Origin: Acidobacteriaceae bacterium
Lineage (GTDB): Bacteria; Acidobacteriota; Terriglobia; Terriglobales; Acidobacteriaceae
DNA length: 10,015 nt
Assembly (NCBI GenBank): GCA_003133425.1
Contig: PKXI01000422.1
Span: 1 to 10,015, forward strand
Direction of reading: 5' to 3'
The notes under the pieces were generated by a model that saw nothing but the letters and a program-made list of their open reading frames with translations, was not told the origin of the DNA and made no database searches. Positions within the stretch are counted from its first letter, which is position 1; each line of letters begins with the position of its first letter. Below, piece by piece: positions 1 through 6,120 of this stretch. The position numbers were made by a program, and so were the translations under genes.

Positions 1-80
1 CTATGTGCAATACAGAGCAGAGAATGCTCGATGGGGAGAGTTCAATCAAAGTAACGCACTTTTTCACAAGGACTCATTCT

Positions 81-1136
81 ATGGCTTCTCTGTTAGACCC
101 CATCCAGATCGGCGAGATTCACCTGCCGAATCGGATTATCATGGCTCCGCTTACTCGCTTGCGAGGCACACCAGAGCACATTCCGACGCAACTCATGGTC
201 GAATACTATACACAACGTGCCGGTGCAGGCCTGATCATCTCCGAAGGCATCCCGGTTGTACCGCAGGGCGTAGGCTACGCGAATGTGCCGGGGATCTGGT
301 CGCCAGACCAAATAGAAGCCTGGAAACTGGTGACAAAAGCAGTGCATCAGGCAGGGGGCCGCATTTTTGCACAACTCTGGCATGTGGGCCGCATCTCGGA
401 CCCGCGCTTTCTGGAAGGTAAACTTCCGGTTGCTCCCAGCGCTATCCGGCCCACGGGCCATGTGAGTCTGGTGCGTCCAGTTACCGACTATGTGACGCCG
501 CGCGCACTTGAGACGTCCGAAATTCCGGGCATCGTCGAGGCCTTCCGCAAGGGAGCAGAGAACGCAAAGCTGGCTGGCTTTGACGGTGTGGAGATACACG
601 GGGCCAATGGCTATCTGCTCGATCAGTTTTTGCAGGACGGATCCAATCGTCGTACAGATGAATATGGCGGATCGATTGAGAACCGCGCCAGACTGATGCT
701 TGAGGTCGCCGATGCTGTGGTCGCGGTTTGGGGCGCCAAGCGCGTGGGCATGCATCTGGCGCCGCGCGGCGATTCTCAGGATATGCATGATTCAAACCCG
801 CCGGCAACATTCGGCTATGTGGCGCGTGAGCTAGGCAGGCGTGGACTCGGCTTCCTGTTTGCGCGCGAGTACTTCGGACCCGACCGATTGGGTCCGCAAC
901 TCAAGAAACAATTCGGCGGCGTATACATCGCGAATGAAAAATACATGCTGGCACAAGCGAATCAGGTCATCCAGGATGGTGAGGCGGATGCGGTAGCCTT
1001 CGGCCAGCTCTTTATCGCCAACCCCGATCTGCCGGCGCGGTTTACCAGCAATGCATCGCTCAATGTGCCGGACGGAAGCACCTTCTTTACATCGGGGCCG
1101 CATGGCTATACTGACTACCCTGCGCTGAGTGTGTAG
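81..1136 (+). CDS. Old Yellow Enzyme family FMN-dependent ene-reductase (NemA/xenobiotic reductase type)
   Basis: Predicted cytosolic FMN TIM-barrel oxidoreductase of 351 aa, the usual family length. The family uses NAD(P)H to reduce activated C=C bonds, and some members reduce nitro compounds and nitrate esters. Visible motifs are NRIIMAPLTRLRGTP near the N-terminus, FAQLWHVGRIS, and the HGANGYL substrate-binding motif (His173, Asn176) with the expected active-site Tyr178, followed by DEYGGSIENRARL. The C-terminal FMN-phosphate region reads AFGQLFIANPDLPARF. Two positions that are Arg in PETN reductase and NemA differ: His225 in VGMHLAPRGD and Gln309 in FGQ. These may mark a subfamily rather than loss of function. 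ATG 81 is chosen because AAGGA (68-72) lies 8 nt upstream and homology starts there. In-frame ATGs at 3 and 24 would add an unsupported extension. It is the first gene of a same-strand block and is followed by another flavin reductase. Confidence 0.93.
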   Translation: MASLLDPIQIGEIHLPNRIIMAPLTRLRGTPEHIPTQLMVEYYTQRAGAGLIISEGIPVVPQGVGYANVPGIWSPDQIEAWKLVTKAVHQAGGRIFAQLWHVGRISDPRFLEGKLPVAPSAIRPTGHVSLVRPVTDYVTPRALETSEIPGIVEAFRKGAENAKLAGFDGVEIHGANGYLLDQFLQDGSNRRTDEYGGSIENRARLMLEVADAVVAVWGAKRVGMHLAPRGDSQDMHDSNPPATFGYVARELGRRGLGFLFAREYFGPDRLGPQLKKQFGGVYIANEKYMLAQANQVIQDGEADAVAFGQLFIANPDLPARFTSNASLNVPDGSTFFTSGPHGYTDYPALSV

Positions 1137-1217
1137 CGAAGGATCCAATGCGTTCATTGTGAAGTTAGTCTGTTGGGTTTCTTGAAAAAGGTCGGCAGAC
1201 AAAAACGAGGAGCCTTG

Positions 1218-1955
1218 ATGAATGAAACCGTTCGCCTATTGCAGGCTCATCACAGCAGCCGCAAGTATAAGGCCGACCCTGTGCCCGCGGAAATTCTTGA
1301 TGCCATTATCGAGTGCGCGCGCCTTGCACCGACATCAATCAACAGCCACGAGATATCGCTCGTGGTTGTGCGCAATGCGGCCAGCCGCGCACGTATTGCC
1401 GAAATTGCCGGTGGCCAGCCATGGATCGCGCAGGCACCGGTGTTCATCGCGGTAGTCGTAGACCTCTACAAGACTGCCTTGGGCGTCGAGAAGGCCGGTG
1501 CCGAGCAGGTATTTCAGCGAAGCCTTGAAGGGATACTGGCCGCGGCTAGCGACGCCGGAATCGCAATGGCAACCCTCATGACTGCGGCACGCGCATTCGG
1601 TCTCGGCATCGTCCCGATAGGCGGAATTCGGCGCGACCCGCAGGCAATGATTGATCTGCTTGGGTTGCCGCCAAACACTTTTCCAGTGGACGGAGTCGTG
1701 CTCGGATATATCGCCGAAGAGTCTCCACAAAAGCCCCGCATGTCGATCGAGAGCTTCCGGCATGAGGAAAAGTATCATCCGGAGGTGCTAAGGCCTGCGA
1801 TTGACGTCTACGATCAGACGCTTCAAGAGTACTGGCAAGGAATTGGGCGGACCGACGGGTTGTCATGGTCGGCCAATACGGCACAGCACTACAGCACGTT
1901 TTCCCGATTGATCAAGTCAGTCGCTCAAAAGCAGGGCTTCACAATCGAGGTGTGA
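1218..1955 (+). CDS. NfsA/FRP-group FMN nitroreductase family protein
   Basis: Predicted dimeric FMN-dependent, oxygen-insensitive nitroreductase/flavin reductase of 245 aa, close to the roughly 240 aa of E. coli NfsA. The family transfers hydride from NADPH (or NADH) to nitroaromatics, quinones or free flavin. Visible features are the N-terminal FMN-phosphate motif HHSSRKY (residues 11-17, matching the H-R-S-x-R pattern), GGQPWIAQAP (65-74), the FMN/dimer segment GLGIVPIGGIRRDP (128-141), and PVDGVVLGYIAEESPQKPR (156-174). The C-terminal arm (about 186-245) has the WS...QGF ending typical of NfsA-like proteins. Start ATG 1218 follows GAGGAG at 1207-1212 with a 5-nt spacer. An upstream in-frame start at 1173 lacks such a site. 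The gene lies 81 nt after the ene-reductase, so the two probably share a transcript and a role in reducing electrophiles. The physiological substrate cannot be read from sequence. Confidence 0.9.
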   Translation: MNETVRLLQAHHSSRKYKADPVPAEILDAIIECARLAPTSINSHEISLVVVRNAASRARIAEIAGGQPWIAQAPVFIAVVVDLYKTALGVEKAGAEQVFQRSLEGILAAASDAGIAMATLMTAARAFGLGIVPIGGIRRDPQAMIDLLGLPPNTFPVDGVVLGYIAEESPQKPRMSIESFRHEEKYHPEVLRPAIDVYDQTLQEYWQGIGRTDGLSWSANTAQHYSTFSRLIKSVAQKQGFTIEV

Positions 1956-2009
1956 CCCGGTGCGCAAACACAGCGATAATCAACACTCTGACGCTCCCCG
2001 TGGAAAGCT

Positions 2010-2678
2010 ATGAACGCCGTCCCGGTCGATGAGGTGATACCCGGCCCTCGCCTGCGCGCCGCAGTTGTCGTTGCCCACCCGGACGACGAGACGCTCTGGT
2101 GCGGTGGATACATACTGACCCATCCGGAATTTGATTGGCGGATTGTGACTCTTTGCAGAGCATCCGATCCGGACCGCGCACCAAAGTTCTGCCGGGTCTT
2201 GGAGCAATTGGGTGCGGTGGGTGATATGGCGGACCTGGATGATGAGCCCGACCAAGTGCCGCTACCAATCGAACAGATTCAGGAAACCATAGGCCGATTA
2301 TTGGCTGGAAGCAGTTACAGCTTGATTCTCACCCACGGCCCAAAGGGCGAATACACTCGTCACCGTCGGCATGAGGAGTGCTGCCGAAGCGTGGCTGAGC
2401 TTTGGCAATCGGGCAGCATCGACACAGAGCGGGTATGGCTCTTTGCTTACGAAGATGGGGGTCGCGCGTACTTGCCTCGGGTCCGCGAGGATGCGGATCG
2501 GAGGGACATGTTGACAGAGAGCGTATGGCTTGAAAAACGCCGGCTGATCACGGATGTCTATGGGTATGGAACCGATAGTTGGGAAGCGCAAGTCACTCCG
2601 CAAGAAGAGGGCTTTTGGTGCTTTGACTCGATTGAAGCCGCAGCAGAACGTACAGCGTTATGGGGGATCCAAGGGTGA
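2010..2678 (+). CDS. PIG-L/LmbE family zinc-dependent deacetylase
   Basis: Predicted Zn-dependent de-N-acetylase of 222 aa. The family removes acetyl groups from N-acetylglucosamine-type sugars in small glycosides such as mycothiol or bacillithiol precursors, or from GlcNAc lipids. The first metal and catalytic motif is AHPDDE (residues 22-27: His23, Asp25, Asp26). The second is GEYTRHRRHEE (113-123), where His118-x-x-His121 matches the usual HPDH metal site. The C-terminal KRRLITDVYGYGTDSWEAQ (177-195) also fits the family. ATG 2010 is the best start seen, but its ribosome site is poor (GGAAAG ends only 2 nt upstream), so a nearby alternative start such as GTG 2031 cannot be excluded. No signal peptide is visible. 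It lies 54 nt after the nitroreductase and ends in a 4-nt overlap with the glycosyltransferase start, which argues that the two are translationally coupled and act on the same molecule. Confidence 0.9.
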   Translation: MNAVPVDEVIPGPRLRAAVVVAHPDDETLWCGGYILTHPEFDWRIVTLCRASDPDRAPKFCRVLEQLGAVGDMADLDDEPDQVPLPIEQIQETIGRLLAGSSYSLILTHGPKGEYTRHRRHEECCRSVAELWQSGSIDTERVWLFAYEDGGRAYLPRVREDADRRDMLTESVWLEKRRLITDVYGYGTDSWEAQVTPQEEGFWCFDSIEAAAERTALWGIQG

Positions 2679-3817
2679 AAGTACTCGTACTGAGTGAATA
2701 CCCGGCACCGGCGGCCGGCTTGGCACTGCAAGGCGAACTGTTGTGCCGAGGCCTACGTGAGATGGGCGTCGACGTCTACCCGGTTCATTTGGAATCATCC
2801 CTGGAAAAGGAATGGTATTATCGCTGGCTTAAGCCCGATGTGGTGGTCGGCGTGGGGTTCTGGGGCCATATTCCGAACCTCGTCCTTCACCCCCAGCAGT
2901 TTGGGATGAAGGCCGTGCCATGGCTCGTGGCTGATGGCTATATCGCGGAACACCGTGAAGTGCTGAATGCTCTGCCGCTGATTCTGGTCACCTCCAACTG
3001 GGTAAAGGAGGTCTATATCAGGGACGGCGTCAAAGGAGACAACATCGTGGTGCTTCCCGTGGGTTGCGACACGGACCGCTACTCCCCACACAGCCGGGAC
3101 GACTTGAAAGTCCAATCGATCCGCGAGGATTTGGGAATATCGGAAAACCAATTGATGATCTTGACCGCCGGCGGCGATGGTGCTTCCAAAGGCGCACAGG
3201 AGGTCATGCAGGCGTTGGCGCTGATTGATGCCAATGCGCCTGACTGGAGATATGTCTGCAAGGTCTGGCCTCAACCCCGCACTGAACAACAAAACCTGAT
3301 CGATCTGAAACTGGCAGAAGATCTAGGCATAGGAGAAAAAGTCACTTTCTCGAACAATGTTGTCTCGCAAAACTTCATGCCCTTTTTATTGTCTGCCTGC
3401 GACATTTATGCCGCGCCTTCGCGGCTGGAGGGCTTTGGCATGATTCAGGTGGAGGCGAACGCCTGCGAAAGGCCGGTGATCGCAATCGATGCCATGGCAT
3501 TTCGCGACACCATGGTCCATGGCGAGACAGCATTCCTGGCAAAGGTGGCAGAGGAAAGAAAGATCACCGAGGCGCTCTACGGTGAAGGCCACGACTACGA
3601 GAAGAGTCATCGCATCGTGTTTCCAAATCCACGAACAGCCGAATACAGAGCCAGCGTACCCGACATCGCAAAGTACCTTCTTCTTCTCATGCAGGACAGC
3701 GCCCTGCGGCAGCGCATGGGAGAAGCGGGTCGCAAACGCGTGATCGAGTTATCCGATTATCGCCAGGTCGCCAGGCAATTCGTGGAGATAGTCTCCGATC
3801 GATTGGGAATCAAATAG
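2675..3817 (+). CDS. GT4-family (GT-B fold) glycosyltransferase
   Basis: Predicted retaining glycosyltransferase of 380 aa that transfers a sugar from a nucleotide-sugar donor. The N-terminal Rossmann half begins MKVLVLSEYPAP and contains DVVVGVGFWG and PWLVADGY. The C-terminal donor half carries LPVGCDTDRYSP (127-138), TAGGDGASKGAQEVMQAL (164-181, donor phosphate region with Lys172), SACDIYAAPSR (240-250) and the GT4 E-x7-E motif EGFGMIQVE (Glu252, Glu260). The GTG at 2675 is preferred as start. GGGGGA (2662-2667) lies 7 nt upstream, the start overlaps the deacetylase stop as GTGA, and the family N-terminus begins there. ATG 2660 would add five residues but lacks a good ribosome site. The pairing with a PIG-L deacetylase recalls MshA/MshB and BshA/BshB, but neither protein carries clear signatures of those enzymes. 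Donor and acceptor are unknown. Confidence 0.9.
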   Translation: MKVLVLSEYPAPAAGLALQGELLCRGLREMGVDVYPVHLESSLEKEWYYRWLKPDVVVGVGFWGHIPNLVLHPQQFGMKAVPWLVADGYIAEHREVLNALPLILVTSNWVKEVYIRDGVKGDNIVVLPVGCDTDRYSPHSRDDLKVQSIREDLGISENQLMILTAGGDGASKGAQEVMQALALIDANAPDWRYVCKVWPQPRTEQQNLIDLKLAEDLGIGEKVTFSNNVVSQNFMPFLLSACDIYAAPSRLEGFGMIQVEANACERPVIAIDAMAFRDTMVHGETAFLAKVAEERKITEALYGEGHDYEKSHRIVFPNPRTAEYRASVPDIAKYLLLLMQDSALRQRMGEAGRKRVIELSDYRQVARQFVEIVSDRLGIK

Positions 3818-3872
3818 AGCGCAACCAGGCGCGTGTGCCTGTCCTGCAAACCAGCACGACAACGAGGAGTTT

Positions 3873-5069
3873 ATGCCTTTCGACGATACGTCACGAATCT
3901 CTATCGAGTTGGCTAAAGATGCGGCTCTCGAAATCCTGCTGCATAACGCACAGGGACCATTTGAAGGACTGCCTAGAACCGCTGGTTGGGGATATCCGGA
4001 ACCGTACACCCGGGACCTGATGATTTCAGCTCTTGGCTTTCTGGCAACCGGCAACGAGCAACTCGCGGACGCTCTGGAACGCACACTGGTAGCGCTTGCG
4101 AACAATCAGACGCCGCATGGCCACATCCCATCCCTTGCACACGATCCAGCGAACCGCGGCTCCAGCGATTCGACACCGCTTTTCCTCTTTGGCCTCGGTC
4201 TCTACAGAATTGCCAGGAACCAGCCGGAGTTCCTCCAAGAGGAAGCAGTAAAGGCTCTGCGATGGATGGAATACCAAAGTCCCGACGACAGGGTGATGGT
4301 TTGCCAGTTACCTACCAGCGACTGGCGCGACGAGCAGTACGTGTTGGGGTATGGGCTCTATGTGAATATGCTCGTCTATGCGTATCTTCGTCTCTATGGC
4401 GAACACGAGTCCGCCGAGCTATTGCGTAAATTGATGACACGCCTGGAGGTCCATGGCGATGAGAAGAACCGCTACGAGCAGGAGGCGCTTGTGGAGCCAT
4501 CCGCACTCTACTACGCACTTTACTCGTACAAGGTCATGAGCAGCGATCGCTTCGATCTGCTGGGCAACAGCCTGGCGATTCTGACCGGAATTGCTTCGCC
4601 CCAGTGGGCAGCAAACCTGGTGGCATGGATTGAAGCCGAGTGCGAGGCCATGCGGGGTCGCGGAGAGCTTTCCGTGGATTTGCCGCCCTGTCTATTTCCG
4701 TACATTCTGCCCCATCATGCGGACTGGCTGCCACGTTACGAGCGCTACAACCGGCCCGGAGACTATCACAACGGCGGTGTTTGGCCATTCATCAGCGGTT
4801 TCTATATTGCAGCATGCGTAGCGGCGGGGCGGATGGATCTGGCTGAACGCAAGCTATTAGCGCTGACAGAGTTGGTCAAGCCGTGGCACGAAAACGAGGC
4901 GGAGTGGGGTTTCAACGAGTGGATTCACGCGCAAACCGGCAAGCCCAGCGGTCGGGATTGGCAAACCTGGTCGGCCGCTATGTACTTATACGCTGCTGAG
5001 TGTGTGCAGCAGCGGAGCACACCGTTCTTCGATGACATACGCGGACGCAATCTGGGCGCAGCAATATAG
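3873..5069 (+). CDS. GH100-like (alpha/alpha)6-barrel glycosidase
   Basis: A 398-aa protein resembling the GH100 neutral/alkaline invertase and amylo-alpha-1,6-glucosidase-type six-hairpin glycosidases. Matches from memory of the family are GWGYPEPYTRDLM (38-50), PHGHIPSLAHDP (81-92), the SSDSTPLFLFGLGLYR stretch (97-112) equivalent to the VDSGLWW region of plant invertases, and YHNGGVWPFISGFYIAAC (298-315) matching the NxxWP helix. FNEWIHAQTGKPSGRDWQTW (347-366) matches the catalytic Glu segment. Asp99 is the candidate acid and Glu349 the candidate partner residue. It is shorter than characterised bacterial GH100 invertases (about 460 aa) and has no signal peptide, so it should act in the cytosol. 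Whether it cleaves sucrose is unknown. ATG 3873 is preceded by GAGGAG (3864-3869) with a rather short spacer. The 55-nt gap from the glycosyltransferase suggests co-transcription, with this enzyme hydrolysing or trimming that enzyme's product. Confidence 0.82.
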   Translation: MPFDDTSRISIELAKDAALEILLHNAQGPFEGLPRTAGWGYPEPYTRDLMISALGFLATGNEQLADALERTLVALANNQTPHGHIPSLAHDPANRGSSDSTPLFLFGLGLYRIARNQPEFLQEEAVKALRWMEYQSPDDRVMVCQLPTSDWRDEQYVLGYGLYVNMLVYAYLRLYGEHESAELLRKLMTRLEVHGDEKNRYEQEALVEPSALYYALYSYKVMSSDRFDLLGNSLAILTGIASPQWAANLVAWIEAECEAMRGRGELSVDLPPCLFPYILPHHADWLPRYERYNRPGDYHNGGVWPFISGFYIAACVAAGRMDLAERKLLALTELVKPWHENEAEWGFNEWIHAQTGKPSGRDWQTWSAAMYLYAAECVQQRSTPFFDDIRGRNLGAAI

Positions 5070-5109
5070 CCTTGGAGAAAACCGAACAAACTGGTTGAAA
5101 GCCGGCGTA

Positions 5110-5265
5110 CATGGTTGCAACTGAAGGTCGATTCCGCTTTACCAACCGAGCACCATTCTGGCGCAGAAAAGACTCTTTGAGTTGCCGGCATTTGGTCAAG
5201 ATGAATGGCATTGATCGCCACCACCCCACCTTTGCGAAGGCTCGACAGCGCATCAACTACTACCT
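5110..5265 (-). pseudogene. Relic of a zinc-type (MDR) alcohol dehydrogenase, C-terminal part
   Basis: Reading the minus strand downward from about 5263, one frame gives VVVDALSSLRKGG and then VVAINAIHLDQMP (ending near 5186). This closely resembles the ALxxLxKGGxVAINAIHLDxxP segment of propanol-preferring, AdhP-like zinc alcohol dehydrogenases. After that the frame loses resemblance. A second frame gives LVKRNRPSVATM (5145-5110), which fits the next conserved block (ERxLxSVAxMTR) of the same family. The spacing between blocks is about 10 nt more than expected, which agrees with an indel and frameshift. There is no start, nucleotide-binding domain or catalytic domain. The match is from memory of the family, so the exact ends are approximate. 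Confidence 0.6.
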
Positions 5266-5308
5266 TTCTTAGCAGCCTTCTTGGTAGGAGACATGATGAG
5301 GTCCTTTC
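5253..5308 (-). other. 13-codon lysine-rich mini-ORF with Shine-Dalgarno, possible truncated histone-like gene start
   Basis: On the minus strand AAAGGA (5307-5302) precedes ATG (5294-5292) by 7 nt. The frame reads MSPTKKAAKKGSS and stops at 5255-5253. The KKAAKK composition resembles the start of small lysine/alanine-rich histone-like proteins. It runs directly into the alcohol dehydrogenase relic in another frame. It could be a real tiny peptide, the surviving 5' end of a deleted gene, or chance. Confidence 0.25.
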
Positions 5309-5496
5309 GTTCGGTAGGATTTCAGAAAACAGGACAAAGGGTCTATCGCAGCGCGAGACGCGTTGCGAATCACAAATGCCGTTCGCGAAGCATCAGCGTC
5401 CCCCATACTTGTGTGTGGCTACGCTTTTGCTCTGTCCATGAGTCAGTTGGGGTATCTTGGATGTTTCAATTTGCTCAACTCAGAGGAACTTAGGAG

Positions 5497-5649
5497 ATGC
5501 CGAGTCTCATCCAAGAGAGAGAGATAAGTATGCCTGAAGACGTACCAACCGCCCGGGATGTGGGTACGGAAGACAAGCCCGCCGGGCCTGTCACCTTTCC
5601 AAAAGATGCGAAGGATGGCATTCAACTGCCAATATCTCCCCTTCGATGA
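5497..5649 (+). CDS. Doubtful small hydrophilic protein, 50 aa
   Basis: An ORF of 50 aa starting MPSLIQEREIS, with an internal in-frame ATG at 5530 that would give 39 aa. AGAGGA at 5482-5487 lies 9 nt before ATG 5497. The product is proline- and acid-rich with no membrane segment or known motif. It sits upstream of the small membrane protein gene, with 137 nt between them. Nothing beyond the ribosome site supports coding, and I do not recognise a family. Confidence 0.25.
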   Translation: MPSLIQEREISMPEDVPTARDVGTEDKPAGPVTFPKDAKDGIQLPISPLR

Positions 5650-5786
5650 TCCCGGTGCCAGAATCCTGCGGGCGACGCCTTCTTTGCGCGCGGTATGTAC
5701 CGAATTGGCCATTCAAGGGACCAGATCAGGGACGAGGATTGCTGAGGACGGCAAATGGCAGGATGATGCCGGCCAGGAGGATCACC

Positions 5787-6023
5787 ATGCCCAGGGAAGC
5801 TTCTGCAGCGAAATCCGATTCAACGGTGAAGGACCAGGTAGTAGAGCTATACGAGGACTTTGGGCAAGAGGTGAAACGTGAGGTGCACAATCCTCTCGAT
5901 TCCCCACAAGGCGATTTGCTGGTGCGCAAACATATCAACGGACTTGCGATCGCATTCTTTATTGTGATCGCGCTATCGCTGTTGGCGGTGATCGCGGTGT
6001 TTGCGATATATACGCGGACATAG
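5787..6023 (+). CDS. Small single-pass membrane protein, 78 aa, unknown function
   Basis: Begins MPREASAAKSDSTVKDQ and ends in one strongly hydrophobic helix (about residues 52-74, GLAIAFFIVIALSLLAVIAV) followed by the short tail YTRT. The N-terminal 50 residues are charged (VVELYEDFGQEVKREVHNP) and probably cytoplasmic, giving a tail-anchored-like layout. The start is well supported: AGGAGG (5775-5780) lies 6 nt before ATG 5787. A longer frame opening at 5646 is possible but lacks such a site, and its extra residues look non-coding. It is followed after 97 nt by the secreted SYLF protein, so the two may be expressed together at the envelope. I do not recognise a named family. Confidence 0.65.
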   Translation: MPREASAAKSDSTVKDQVVELYEDFGQEVKREVHNPLDSPQGDLLVRKHINGLAIAFFIVIALSLLAVIAVFAIYTRT

Positions 6024-6064
6024 TGCACTGGCATATCTACGCGGATTTGTGTGCCCGTGCACTG
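6005..6064 (+). repeat. Imperfect tandem duplication at the 3' end of the small membrane protein gene
   Basis: ATAT-x-TACGCGGA occurs at about 6006-6018 and again at 6033-6045. GTGCACTG occurs at 6023-6030 and again at 6057-6064. The order is the same in both copies, with about 7 nt extra in the second, so the segment looks like a diverged tandem duplication. The first copy encodes the last codons and stop of the membrane protein. Confidence 0.45.
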
Positions 6065-6120
6065 CACCAAGCACCAAGCGAGAGAAGCGGCACAGAAGCA
6101 AATGGAATGAGGCTACACCG

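Larger units (their letters stand above)
5070..5786. other. Mostly non-coding interval with gene relics
   Basis: About 700 nt between the GH100-like gene and the small membrane protein. It contains a frameshifted alcohol dehydrogenase relic and a 13-codon lysine-rich ORF on the minus strand, and one doubtful 50-codon ORF on the + strand. The open frames of 60-110 codons here show no recognisable motif and mutually overlap. No clear rho-independent terminator was seen after the GH100-like stop; only a weak AACC/GGTT pairing lies at about 5080-5097. Confidence 0.6.

Noticed and set aside
93..788. A 231-codon open frame on the minus strand inside the ene-reductase gene
   Set aside because: It is antisense to a clearly recognised enzyme, shows no family motif and is explained by codon bias of the real gene.
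2010..3817. Naming the PIG-L/GT4 pair as MshB/MshA or BshB/BshA
   Set aside because: The pairing is suggestive, but the N-terminal and active-site contexts do not clearly match those enzymes, and the following glycosidase does not belong to either pathway.
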